In this document: in pieces, positions 1 to 7,752 of the stretch
Numbering within the stretch: position 1 is the first letter of the stretch
Layout: each line of letters begins with the position of its first letter
From: Spirochaetales bacterium
GTDB lineage: Bacteria > Spirochaetota > Spirochaetia > Treponematales > Treponemataceae
Assembly: GCA_030526505.1 (NCBI GenBank)
Contig: JAUNCR010000018.1
Span: forward strand, 1-32,140
Length of the DNA: 32,140 nucleotides
Direction of reading: 5' to 3'
Program-made: the position numbers and the translations under genes
Notes under the pieces: generated by a model
What the model saw: only the letters and a program-made list of their open reading frames with translations
Databases searched by the model: none
Told to the model about the DNA's origin: nothing

Positions 1-281
1 CACACCAGCATTGAGGCTGAATATTTTTCCACTTCTTCAGTTTCTTTTGCACCAACCTTCTGGCTGATGATTATGGAAGAACCGATTACGATGGAAAAAC
101 AGAATGAAAGTGAGGTCCAGATTGGGCTGCTTACATTTCCAATTGCGCTCAGGTAGATGTCGTTCATCTGGCCCAAAAATGCCTTGTCGATGATCATCTG
201 GATCTGGCTGATGACATTTGCCAGAATCAAAGGAAGAGCAATCTTAAAAATAGAATTGAAGTAAGTTTTATTGAGTTTCAT
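1..281 (-). CDS. MATE-family efflux transporter, N-terminal part (cut by window edge)
   Basis: Reading leftward from the ATG at 281, the frame is open to the window edge (93 codons). The first residues, MKLNKTYFNSIFKIALPLIL, are followed by ANVISQIQMIIDKAFLG, then IGNVSSPIWTSL and a hydrophobic stretch ending SSIIISQKVGAKE. This is the usual first-helix pattern of MATE/MatE drug-sodium antiporters (short basic start, 'ALP.IL...', 'D..flG'). The protein would be an inner-membrane multidrug or metabolite exporter of about 450 residues; only the first two to three helices are visible. No Shine-Dalgarno sequence precedes the ATG. A TATTAT box at 289-294 lies 7 nt upstream, so a leaderless message is possible, though no good -35 is seen. 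Substrate cannot be told. Confidence 0.8.
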   Translation of the reverse strand, partial: MKLNKTYFNSIFKIALPLILANVISQIQMIIDKAFLGQMNDIYLSAIGNVSSPIWTSLSFCFSIVIGSSIIISQKVGAKETEEVEKYSASMLV

Positions 282-294
282 GCCATCAATAATA

Positions 295-548
295 GTGAAA
301 AATCAAAAATTGGTTTACGCCTGTGGAAAAAATCACAGTGTATGGGGCGAATTTTGAGGAAATGCCAGCAGGGCTTTTCTGTCACACGGATTCGGGCTGC
401 CTGACGGCATCCCATTTTTTGGGGCTGGGGGATACGGCGGCTTTTTAAGGGGTGCCAGCGGATTTGTTCAGCCCTACGGGCTTCACTTTTTTTTGGGGGA
501 AGACCGTTCACTCCGCTTCGAATCAATGCTTTTCTGTATTGTTTAAAA
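295..548. other. Gene-free, G-rich intergenic stretch, possible dispersed repeat
   Basis: Between the MATE start and the tRNA terminator no convincing gene is present. The open frames here are low in recognisable motifs and rich in Arg/Pro/Trp, as expected for non-coding DNA. The stretch has G-runs interrupted by long T-runs (near 415-425 and 487-495) and a small hairpin AGCCC-TAC-GGGCT near 472-484. Its composition differs from the coding DNA around it and it looks like one of the intergenic repeats of this genome, but no second copy is in the window, so this is a guess. Confidence 0.35.
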
Positions 549-580
549 TAAAAAAAGCACTTGATAACCAAGTGCTTTTC
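549..580 (-). terminator. Intrinsic terminator of the tRNA operon
   Basis: On the minus strand a stem AAGCACTTG / CAAGTGCTT with a GTTAT loop is followed by a run of seven T. It lies just downstream of the tRNA-Arg gene and faces the right way to end the three-tRNA transcript. Confidence 0.9.
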
Positions 581-587
581 TACTACG

Positions 588-662
588 TGAGACTGACACG
601 ATTCGAACGTGCGACCCTCACCTCCGCAGGGTGATGCTCTAATCCAGCTGAGCTACAATCTC
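588..662 (-). tRNA. tRNA-Arg (anticodon GCG)
   Basis: The minus strand folds into a full cloverleaf of 75 nt. The acceptor stem is GAGATTG/CAGTCTC with discriminator A; the D arm is GCTC/GAGC; the anticodon stem is TCACC/GGTGA with loop CTGCGGA; the T arm carries TTCGAAT. CCA is not encoded. The anticodon is GCG, read as Arg (CGC, and CGU by G-U wobble). A20 in the D loop, an arginine identity base, and G37, expected after G36, both fit. Most bacteria use ACG (inosine) for these codons, so G34 is unusual. It is the last gene of a three-tRNA operon. Confidence 0.88.
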
Positions 663-708
663 ATAAGAACAAGAAACGCTGCTAAAGCAAGTATCCTTGT
701 TCTAGTAG

Positions 709-793
709 CGGAGACGACAGGGGTCGAACCTGCCCACCGCTTGCGCAAGTGACGGATTAGCAATCCGTTGTATTACCGCTCTACCACGTCTCC
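709..793 (-). tRNA. tRNA-Ser (anticodon GCT)
   Basis: An 85-nt class II tRNA on the minus strand. The acceptor stem is GGAGACG/CGTCTCC with discriminator G, typical of serine. The anticodon stem is ACGGA/TCCGT with loop TTGCTAA, giving GCU for codons AGC/AGU. The long variable arm contains a CTTGCGCAAG hairpin, as expected for tRNA-Ser. The T loop is TTCGACC. It is the middle gene of the operon. Confidence 0.93.
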
Positions 794-825
794 AATTCTA
801 AAAAGCCTGCGGCCTTTTAGATTTA

Positions 826-910
826 CGGAGCGAGAGGGATTCGAACCCCCGGTGGGTCTCCCCACGCCTGTTTTCAAGACAGGTACTTTCGACCACTCAG
901 ACATCGCTCC
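826..910 (-). tRNA. tRNA-Ser (anticodon TGA)
   Basis: An 85-nt class II tRNA on the minus strand. The acceptor stem is GGAGCGA/TCGCTCC with discriminator G. The anticodon stem is CCTGT/ACAGG with loop CTTGAAA, so the anticodon is UGA (codon UCA and probably other UCN). The long variable arm GTGGGGAGACCCAC is a hairpin. The T loop is TTCGAAT. It is the first gene of the operon, next to the promoter. Confidence 0.94.
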
Positions 911-924
911 AAGAAAGTAAGTGA

Positions 925-953
925 ATATTATTAAATATATTTAATTATGTCAA
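925..953 (-). promoter_or_regulatory. Promoter of the three-tRNA operon
   Basis: On the minus strand TTGACA (948-953) and TAATAT (925-930) are separated by exactly 17 bp, a near-perfect sigma-70 promoter. Transcription would begin about 8 nt before the tRNA-Ser(UGA) 5' end. Confidence 0.85.
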
Positions 954-984
954 GAGAAAAAAATAAAAAATGTAAATAAAATCT

Positions 985-1066
985 GCTCACGCAAAGAACC
1001 GTACCAAGCCTGCTCCGATGAAACTTCGTTTCAAGTCGCATTTTGGCACGAACCTTTGCTCCAATG
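985..1066. repeat. Short copy of the dispersed hairpin element (copy 3)
   Basis: The block carries the same ordered landmarks as the two longer copies in the fab cluster: AAGAACCGTACCAAGCC, then GCTCCG, a small hairpin (GAAAC-TTC-GTTTC, 1020-1032), then CAAGTCGCATTTTG and CACGAACC. The outer ends GCAAAG (991-996) and CTTTGC (1054-1059) are complementary. The rest of the gap 911-1206 holds only the tRNA promoter and AT-rich DNA. Confidence 0.7.
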
Positions 1067-1206
1067 AAACCTTAGGGATGTTGGGGTGTTTTCTATATAA
1101 AAGATTACATGTAAAAAGATTGGCGGATTTTCTAAATTTCCTTCTGGGATTGCCGATAATCTAAGGGCAGAAGTATTTTTTTGACATTGGGCATAAAGAG
1201 GTTTAT

Positions 1207-3003
1207 ATGAAATCTATTGGAATCAAACTTGCTGACGGAACTTTCTATCCTTTGCTTGAAGAAGGAAATCCGGAAAAAAGAACTTTGGACCTTACGACTG
1301 TCATGGACAACCAGACAAAGGTTCAGGTTGAAGTTTACAGAACTGAAACTGGTTCCCTTGAAGGCGCAGAATACATCGACACCCTTGAAATCAAAAACCT
1401 TAAGCCTCATGAAAACGGTGAACCTACCCTTTGCCTTGCCATCGATGTTGATGAAAACAATGAACTTTCTGCAGAAATCAGAGATCCTGAAACAGGCAAA
1501 AAAAGCGAGATTCAGGTAACTCTTCAGTCAAGGACACTTGCCGGACTCAACGGCGGATCCATTGAAGAAGAGGAGGACGATGTGACTATTTCGGACAACG
1601 ACCTTGAAAAAGCAGGTCTTGATGATTTTGTAGAAAAGAAGGAAATCGGTTCGGAAGACATGCCGCTTCTTTCGGATGACTTTTCATTTGACGATGTAAA
1701 CGAGCCTGCACATGCAGAAGAAGAAACTTCAGAGATTGCAGAACCTACTCTCTCGGAAGGAACTTCTACAAATGATGCGGAAGATATTTTCGGTGAAAAC
1801 AGCCTTGATCTTCCTGAGTTCGGTGCAAAGGAAGAAACAGCAGAAGAACCTGTTATTGAAGACGAACCGGAAGTTGAAGACCCTGTGTTCGAAGAAACTT
1901 TCGACGAACCAGCCATAGAAGAATCAGCACTTAACGAAGAGCCAATCTTTGAAGAATTCGATTCTGACAAAACAATCGCCGAAGAATCAGAAGCGGCAGA
2001 AGAAACAGCTGCATCCGAAGAGGAAGATTTTTCAACAGATCTCCCTGAATTTAACGATGCAATGTTCGATGCACCTGCAGAAGAAGAGACGGCTGCAGAC
2101 GATTCGGCAGATGACTTGGGAAGCATGGACCTTCCTGATTTTGACGACCTTGATGCAACAGATCTCGGTTCGGATGATTTTGAAGAACCTGCAATGGAAG
2201 ACACAACTTCTATTGATGAAACTACAGAGGAACTGGATCTTCCTGATTTTGATGACCTTGAAGCAACATCACTTGGAACGGATGATTACTCTACTTCAAT
2301 GGAAGATGATTCGTCGCTTTTTGATCTTCCAGACTTTGACAGTGACGAATCATTGACAGATGATAGTGAAGACTTTACACTTCCTCCAGACTTTGATTTA
2401 AAAAATGACGGAGATGACATTTTGAATTTTGACGATCAGCCTAAGAACCCAACTTTTGCTCCTAGCACAAGCATGTTCAGCAACCTTTATGACAAGGAAA
2501 CTCTTGAAGGTACTTCAGGCACTTATGATTTCGATGAAAACGAAAAATCAGGAAACTCAAAGGTTCCAATGATTATCTGCATCATCTGTGCAATCATCTG
2601 TGTACTTGCAGTTCTCCTCACCCTTTTTGTAATTCCTTCAAACTTCAACATTTTCTCTAAGTTCTCAAAGAACAAGGAAGTGACCGTAGAAGTTATTGAA
2701 GAAGAACCGGAAGAAGTTGCAGAAGAGATTCCTGAAATCACTGTTGAAGAAGTTGCACCTGCAAAGGAAGACACAATCGTTGTTGCGGAAACTCCGGCAG
2801 CAGTTGTTCCTGCAGAACCAGAGCCTTCTCCAGAACCAATTCCAGACATCCGCTACAAGATCGTTTGGGGCGACACACTCTGGGATATTTCCACTGCATA
2901 CTACAAGACTCCTTGGAAATACAAGAAGCTTGCCAAGTACAACAAGATCAGAAATCCAGACCGCATCATCGCCGGTACATACATTCTTATTCCAGCCGAA
3001 TAA
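1207..3003 (+). CDS. Membrane-anchored LysM protein with Hsp70-SBD-like N-terminus
   Basis: 598 residues with ATG start preceded by AGAGG. Four parts are visible. Residues ~10-115 read like the beta-sandwich substrate-binding domain of DnaK (DNQTKVQVEVY; later AIDVDENNELSAEIRDPETG), with no ATPase domain. Residues ~120-440 are very acidic and low-complexity, with about six DLPDF-type motifs; two units (from ~309 and ~346) are close copies (DLPDFDDLDATDLGSDD and DLPDFDDLEATSLGTDD). A single hydrophobic helix lies at ~453-478. A Pro/Glu linker leads to a C-terminal LysM domain at 549-598 (YKIVWGDTLWDIST...IIAGTYILIPAE). With no signal peptide, the long N-terminal part should be cytoplasmic and the LysM domain periplasmic, binding peptidoglycan. 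It sits 2 nt before a lytic transglycosylase gene, so a role in envelope or division-site organisation is inferred. LysM is sure; the DnaK-like reading is my own alignment by eye. Confidence 0.85.
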   Translation: MKSIGIKLADGTFYPLLEEGNPEKRTLDLTTVMDNQTKVQVEVYRTETGSLEGAEYIDTLEIKNLKPHENGEPTLCLAIDVDENNELSAEIRDPETGKKSEIQVTLQSRTLAGLNGGSIEEEEDDVTISDNDLEKAGLDDFVEKKEIGSEDMPLLSDDFSFDDVNEPAHAEEETSEIAEPTLSEGTSTNDAEDIFGENSLDLPEFGAKEETAEEPVIEDEPEVEDPVFEETFDEPAIEESALNEEPIFEEFDSDKTIAEESEAAEETAASEEEDFSTDLPEFNDAMFDAPAEEETAADDSADDLGSMDLPDFDDLDATDLGSDDFEEPAMEDTTSIDETTEELDLPDFDDLEATSLGTDDYSTSMEDDSSLFDLPDFDSDESLTDDSEDFTLPPDFDLKNDGDDILNFDDQPKNPTFAPSTSMFSNLYDKETLEGTSGTYDFDENEKSGNSKVPMIICIICAIICVLAVLLTLFVIPSNFNIFSKFSKNKEVTVEVIEEEPEEVAEEIPEITVEEVAPAKEDTIVVAETPAAVVPAEPEPSPEPIPDIRYKIVWGDTLWDISTAYYKTPWKYKKLAKYNKIRNPDRIIAGTYILIPAE

Positions 3004-3005
3004 TA

Positions 3006-5048
3006 ATGAAGCTTTCGCGCATAACCACAGCATCTTTCTGTTTCCTTCTTGCCTTCTCCAGCTTTGGTTGTGCACAGAACAGCACACTCCAAAAAAAATA
3101 CGGTGCAGACGCATCGTATTTCATTGCTTTAAATTCCCTTAGGGAAAACAACACGACACAGGCAATCAACGGCCTGAAGAACGCGGCGAAAAAAGGCAGT
3201 CCCTTGATTTCAAGAAGGGCCATGGAAAAACTTACTGAAGTAGGTTCAATGCAGGAAAGAACTGCCAGCTGCCGAAAACTCTACAAGGCATTTCCAGACG
3301 AAGAAAGCCTCCTCATCTATGTAAAAGAACTTAACAGGCAGAAAGAATACTACAGCATCATGGCAAAGACTGATTCAATCGACTGCAAGGAAAGCAGCAA
3401 TGAACTGGTCTATTACCGTCTTCTTTCCATGCTCAAAAAAAACGATTCACGGCTAAAGAAAGAATTGAGGGACTGGCTTTCTGAACGCACCTACTCTTCC
3501 TGGCACAACAAGTTCCACACGGAATTCGTAAGGATTGAAAATCCAGAATCTAATGCATTGGAAAAATTCAGGTGGCTTGTATACAACAAGGATTACCTTG
3601 CAGCCATAGAATACATTAACCCTGTGCTGGAAATTAAGGCAAACAGAAAGCCTGTTGTATTCAGCGACACTGGCAAGGCGCTGCTTTACGGAACAAAAGA
3701 TTTCCAGTCCGCCGCAAACTTCATGGACTCTCTTTGCAAGACCTGTCCTGAAAACTGCAGGTTCTACTGCAACTTCTATGCAGGCCGTTTCTATGAAAAA
3801 ACGGGAGACAACGGTAAAGCAATCGAAAGATACAAGTCAGCAATGGAACAGGCTTATTCAGACGGGCTTTACGACAATGCCCTCTGGTACATTCTAAACG
3901 CAAGCCTCAAATACACTCCTCAGGAATCCTATGACACTCTTGAACAGTTCATAGACAAGATAAAGGATAAGGAATACTACAACGATTTCTTCGACACCCT
4001 TTCGTTAAGGCTCATTTCAACACAGAAGTGGGAGCTTTACAAAAAAACAACAGACCTTATATGGAACAAGGCCAGCCCGGATTCCTGCTCAAAATTTTCT
4101 TATGTAACTGCAAGACTCATTCAGACCGGATACATAAAGGACGCAGAAGCTTCTGAAGTTTCCGATTACTTCCATAAATCCCTTTCCAGCGGAAGCGACC
4201 TCTACTACAAGATTCTTTCAATGGAAAAACTTGGACTTGACGGAAAGGACATGGAGAAGGAACTTTACTCAACGGGAAACAGAAAGGAAATTACAGTAGA
4301 CCCGGAAAAAGAAAGGCTTCTTTACGGCTATGCTGACTTTGGACTTGCAGAATACATCAACGAAGAATACCAGAACCTTAAGGAAAACATCAGTACGGGA
4401 TGTGTAAAAAAGCTTGCACAGTTTTTATGGCAGTGCGGTTCAAAGGAAAACGAATATCTTCTCCAGAGCATAAGGATTGCTTCCCGCCGTGTTTTCAATT
4501 CTGAATCGGCACCCGACAGGGAACTTTTTGAACTGGCATTTCCACAAAACTTCAGCGGCACAATAAAGGAAACCTGTGAAAGATTCGGTCAGGATGAATA
4601 TCTTCTTTATGCCCTCATCAGAAGCGAAAGTTTTTTCAATGCAAAAGTTACCAGTCATGCCGGAGCCGTTGGACTTACACAGCTTATGGATTCAACCGCC
4701 GGAGACATAGCAAGAAAACTTAAATTCTCTGAATACGATTTGACTGACACCGATACAAACATTCTATTTGGAGCCTTCTATTTTGAAGAACTTACCCGCC
4801 GTCTGGACGGTTCCATAATTCTCGCAGCCTTCTCTTACAACGGCGGAATCTCAAGAGTTCGTTCCTGGGTTAAAAGCGCCGCAATGCAGTTCGGCTCAAA
4901 GAAAGTTCCAAACGATCTTTTCCTGGAAGCACTGCCATACGCAGAAACCCGCGAATATGGAAGAAAAATTCTTTCTGCAGCAGCCATGTATGCATGGCTT
5001 TATTACGGAGTTTCACCCAGCGATGTTGCCGTTGAAATCCTGAAATAG
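3006..5048 (+). CDS. Lytic transglycosylase (SLT domain), probable lipoprotein
   Basis: 680 residues. The ATG at 3006 is chosen because it gives a lipoprotein signal (MKLSRITTASFCFLLAFSSFGC, lipidation at Cys22) and lies 2 nt after the LysM gene stop; in-frame starts further upstream would lie inside that gene. No Shine-Dalgarno is seen, so translation is probably coupled. Residues 23-~520 look like a helical TPR-like solenoid, as in Slt70. The SLT catalytic domain follows, with ALIRSESFFNAKV (catalytic Glu541), HAGAVGLTQLM, AFSYNGG and LPYAETREYGRKIL, the full goose-lysozyme-like motif set. The enzyme would cleave the MurNAc-GlcNAc bond to give anhydro-muropeptides, acting in the periplasm. 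Together with the LysM protein it forms a cell-wall remodelling unit. Confidence 0.92.
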   Translation: MKLSRITTASFCFLLAFSSFGCAQNSTLQKKYGADASYFIALNSLRENNTTQAINGLKNAAKKGSPLISRRAMEKLTEVGSMQERTASCRKLYKAFPDEESLLIYVKELNRQKEYYSIMAKTDSIDCKESSNELVYYRLLSMLKKNDSRLKKELRDWLSERTYSSWHNKFHTEFVRIENPESNALEKFRWLVYNKDYLAAIEYINPVLEIKANRKPVVFSDTGKALLYGTKDFQSAANFMDSLCKTCPENCRFYCNFYAGRFYEKTGDNGKAIERYKSAMEQAYSDGLYDNALWYILNASLKYTPQESYDTLEQFIDKIKDKEYYNDFFDTLSLRLISTQKWELYKKTTDLIWNKASPDSCSKFSYVTARLIQTGYIKDAEASEVSDYFHKSLSSGSDLYYKILSMEKLGLDGKDMEKELYSTGNRKEITVDPEKERLLYGYADFGLAEYINEEYQNLKENISTGCVKKLAQFLWQCGSKENEYLLQSIRIASRRVFNSESAPDRELFELAFPQNFSGTIKETCERFGQDEYLLYALIRSESFFNAKVTSHAGAVGLTQLMDSTAGDIARKLKFSEYDLTDTDTNILFGAFYFEELTRRLDGSIILAAFSYNGGISRVRSWVKSAAMQFGSKKVPNDLFLEALPYAETREYGRKILSAAAMYAWLYYGVSPSDVAVEILK

Positions 5049-5081
5049 ATTTTTGTCCATAAAGTCAAGACCTGCCCAAAA

Positions 5082-5110
5082 TTGAAACATTCAATTCTTC
5101 TCAATATACT
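5082..5110 (+). promoter_or_regulatory. Promoter of the Kef-like antiporter gene
   Basis: TTGAAA (5082-5087) and TATACT (5105-5110) are separated by 17 bp. A start near 5117 would give a leader of about 36 nt containing the AGGAG ribosome-binding site. It separates this unit from the upstream LysM/transglycosylase operon. Confidence 0.75.
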
Positions 5111-5152
5111 ATTGCTATTCCTTATATATTGTTTAGTTTTCAGGAGTTTTTT

Positions 5153-6883
5153 ATGGACGATCCATTTGCACAGGTGCTTCCACAGATGATGCACTTTGCA
5201 CATCTTTCGGGAACTCAGTTTGTTCTTCTTCTTGGCATCATCATGTTCTTTGGAGCTATCGGAGGAAGACTTTTCCAGAAGCTTCACATTCCACAGGTTG
5301 TAGGATACATCGTAATCGGAATCATCATCGGAGCCTCTGGCCTTCAGGTTCTTCGTCCTGAAACCATCATTGCGCTTAACCCGGTAAATACAATTGCGCT
5401 TTCACTTATCGGATTCTTGATCGGTGCGGAACTTAAAATAGACGTAATCAAAAAATATGGAAAGCAGTTCATCGGCATCCTCATCGGTGAATCCATCGTT
5501 CCATTTTTTGTAGTTGGCCTTCTTGTAACGGGAATTGCCTATGCATTCATGGGTGACATTAAGATTGCAATTTCCTTTGGTCTTGTTCTTGGCGCCATCT
5601 GTTCCGCAACAGCACCTGCCGCCACAACTGATGTACTTAAAGAATACAGAACCCGCGGTCCACTCACCACAACAATTCTTGGAATCGTTGCAATGGACGA
5701 TGCCGTAGCCCTCATCCTTTACGCTATTGCTTCCACACTTGTTGCACCACTTCTTGGGGGACATTCGGTTTCCCTTGGCGCACAGCTTTTGAACATCGCA
5801 AAGGACATTTTTGGTTCCATCGTCGTAGGCGGACTTTTTGGAGCCCTCGTTGCCTTTGTAATCAAGAACCTTATGCAGGATGCAGGCCGCGTACTTTCCT
5901 TTGGTCTTGGCGGACTCTTCCTTTCGACTGGAGTTTGCAATCAGCTTGGGCTGGACAACATTCTTGCAGCCATGTCCCTCGGCTTCTTCATGGTTAACTT
6001 TGCACCTGGAAAGACAAGACCGATTTTCTCGCTCGTTGAAAAGTTCACTCCACCAATCTATGTACTCTTCTTTGTTCTTGTTGGTGCAAAACTCAACATC
6101 TGGGTTGTTACTCCTGTCCTTGGAGTTCTTGCCATAGTTTATGTTTCGGGAAGAACCCTTGGTAAATCAATTGGATCAAGGCTTGGTGCAAGAATCACAA
6201 AGGCTCCTGATACAGTCCGCAAATTCCTTCCATGGTGCCTCTTAAGCCAGGCCGGTGTTGCCATCGGTTTGAGCATTGCGGCTAGCAACGACTTTGCAGA
6301 TTCAATCGGTCCTCAGATCATCCTCATCATTACTGCAACAACTTTCATCGTTCAGCTTCTTGGACCAATCTGCGTTAAGCACGGAATTACAAAGGCCGGA
6401 GAAGTTGGCCTTGATGTAACGGAAGAAGACATCATCAAGACAACAAAGGTAAAGGATGTAACCTGGGGAACAGAACCACTTTGCGCAGCCGACTGTCCTG
6501 CTACAGTCCGTGAAGTGGACACCCTTGCCTGTGTCCTTGAAAACTTTGAAACCCATCACAACCAGTCCTTCTCTGTAATTACAAGCGACACAAAGGAAAT
6601 GATTGGAATCATCACCCTTGAACACCTTAAGGAAACCCTTCAGATCGGTGAAATGGCAGATTCCCTTCTTGCAGTAGACATCATGGAACGGCCATTGTGC
6701 ACCTGTTCACCGGAAGATTCACTTCCAGATGTTTACAAGAAGTTCACAGAGTTTGATACGGAAACAATGCCTATCGTTGACAGCGAAATGCATTCCTACG
6801 GCGTAATGGAAAAATTTGCCGTAGATCACTTCCTGCACACAAAGATTCTTGAACTTAACCACAAGCTTGAATCCATGGGCTGA
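5153..6883 (+). CDS. Kef-type cation:proton antiporter (CPA2) with C-terminal CBS pair
   Basis: 576 residues. The ATG at 5153 follows AGGAG by 6 nt; a TTG eight codons upstream overlaps that site and is less likely. Residues ~20-420 form about a dozen hydrophobic helices with CPA2 features: GGRLFQKLHIPQVVGYIVIG, IALSLIGFLIGAEL, GLVLGAICSATAPAATTDVL and MDDAVALILYA. These match NhaP/Kef/CPA2 Na+(K+)/H+ antiporters. Residues ~445-570 contain two CBS-like units (GIITLEHLKE; VDIMERPL...TMPIVDS), which in other transporters bind adenine nucleotides and gate activity. It would be an inner-membrane regulated antiporter for pH, Na+ or K+ balance; the ion is not clear. The TrkA-N domain of classical Kef proteins is absent and replaced by CBS. 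Confidence 0.88.
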   Translation: MDDPFAQVLPQMMHFAHLSGTQFVLLLGIIMFFGAIGGRLFQKLHIPQVVGYIVIGIIIGASGLQVLRPETIIALNPVNTIALSLIGFLIGAELKIDVIKKYGKQFIGILIGESIVPFFVVGLLVTGIAYAFMGDIKIAISFGLVLGAICSATAPAATTDVLKEYRTRGPLTTTILGIVAMDDAVALILYAIASTLVAPLLGGHSVSLGAQLLNIAKDIFGSIVVGGLFGALVAFVIKNLMQDAGRVLSFGLGGLFLSTGVCNQLGLDNILAAMSLGFFMVNFAPGKTRPIFSLVEKFTPPIYVLFFVLVGAKLNIWVVTPVLGVLAIVYVSGRTLGKSIGSRLGARITKAPDTVRKFLPWCLLSQAGVAIGLSIAASNDFADSIGPQIILIITATTFIVQLLGPICVKHGITKAGEVGLDVTEEDIIKTTKVKDVTWGTEPLCAADCPATVREVDTLACVLENFETHHNQSFSVITSDTKEMIGIITLEHLKETLQIGEMADSLLAVDIMERPLCTCSPEDSLPDVYKKFTEFDTETMPIVDSEMHSYGVMEKFAVDHFLHTKILELNHKLESMG

Positions 6884-6944
6884 TATAACAGGCCTTCAAT
6901 TGAATTTATTGTCTAATTTTAGTAACTTTAACACGGAGTAAATT

Positions 6945-7184
6945 ATGGCAGACGAAACACTTATTGCTAAAGTTAAGGAAACACTTGAAGCATTCAGACC
7001 TCAGCTTAATGCTGACGGCGGTGATATGGAATTCATCTGTATTGATGAAGAAAACAAGGTTCACTTGAAACTTACAGGAGCCTGCGGTTCATGTCCAATG
7101 GCAACAATGACCCTCAAGATGGGCATCGAAAGATACCTTAAGGAAGTATGTCCTGAAATCAACGAAGTTGTACAGGATGAATAG
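6945..7184 (+). CDS. NifU-like Fe-S cluster protein (Nfu domain only)
   Basis: 79 residues, ATG preceded by CGGAG. The sequence is a single NifU C-terminal domain: FRPQLNADGGDMEFICID, then LTGACGSCPMATMTLKMGIE with the CxxC cluster ligands at Cys47 and Cys50. Such stand-alone Nfu proteins carry and deliver [4Fe-4S] clusters in the cytoplasm. The gene lies 61 bp after the antiporter and 13 bp before slyD, with which it is probably co-transcribed. The N-terminal IscU-type scaffold domain of full NifU is absent, which is normal for this class. Confidence 0.93.
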   Translation: MADETLIAKVKETLEAFRPQLNADGGDMEFICIDEENKVHLKLTGACGSCPMATMTLKMGIERYLKEVCPEINEVVQDE

Positions 7185-7197
7185 GGAGCGTTAAATT

Positions 7198-7752
7198 ATG
7201 ACAGTAGAAAACGACAAGTATGTTTCGATTAACTATACACTTAAGAACGACGAAGGCAAGGTAATTGACACTTCAGTCGGAAAGGAACCCCTCGGTTACA
7301 TTCAGGGCCGTGGAATGCTCCTTCCAAAGCTTGAAGAACAGATTGCAGGAAAGAATCCTGGAGACAAGTTTGAAACTGTTCTTGAAGCAAAGGACGGTTA
7401 CGGAGAATTCCATCAGGAACTGATTGTAGATGTAGACCGCTCGAACTTTGAAACAGACATGCCTATTGAACCTGGCATGATGTTCCAGGCAATGACAGCG
7501 GCAGGCCCACAGATTGTTCGCGTAACAAAGGTTACGGACGACAAGGTAACTGTTGACGGAAACCACGAGCTTGCAGGCGTAAGGCTCCACTTCGATGTTG
7601 AAATCGTTGAAGTTCGCGACGCTACAGAAGAAGAACTTGCCCCACGCGGATGTGGCGGCGGTTGCGGAGGCTGCGGCGGCGGTTGTGGTGGTGACGGTTG
7701 CGGTGACGACTGTAATTGCGGTGGTGGCTGCGGCGGTTGCGGTGGCAACTAA
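7198..7752 (+). CDS. slyD: SlyD-like FKBP peptidyl-prolyl isomerase with Cys/Gly-rich tail
   Basis: 184 residues, ATG preceded by AGGGAG. The N-terminal part has the SlyD pattern: YVSINYTLKNDEGKVIDTS, EPLGYIQGRGMLLPKLEEQI, AGKNPGDKFETVLEAKDGYGE, then the inserted chaperone flap (~70-125) and NHELAGVRLHFDVEIVEV. The last ~35 residues are almost only Gly and Cys, with nine Cys and two isolated Asp sites. In E. coli the corresponding tail is His-rich and binds nickel; here it has no His, so soft metals such as Zn, Ni or Cu may be preferred (inference). It would be a cytoplasmic folding helper and metal chaperone. The stop overlaps by 4 bp the stop of the convergent gene on the other strand. Confidence 0.93.
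   Translation: MTVENDKYVSINYTLKNDEGKVIDTSVGKEPLGYIQGRGMLLPKLEEQIAGKNPGDKFETVLEAKDGYGEFHQELIVDVDRSNFETDMPIEPGMMFQAMTAAGPQIVRVTKVTDDKVTVDGNHELAGVRLHFDVEIVEVRDATEEELAPRGCGGGCGGCGGGCGGDGCGDDCNCGGGCGGCGGN

Noticed and set aside
278-571. 97-codon minus-strand frame before the MATE gene
   Set aside because: Runs through the tRNA terminator stem and G-rich spacer; Arg/Pro/Trp-rich with no motif and no ribosome-binding site.
1524-2204. 226-codon Ser-rich frame on the minus strand
   Set aside because: It is the antisense shadow of the Glu/Asp-rich linker of the LysM gene (GAA/GAT read backwards gives Ser/Phe codons); no ribosome-binding site.
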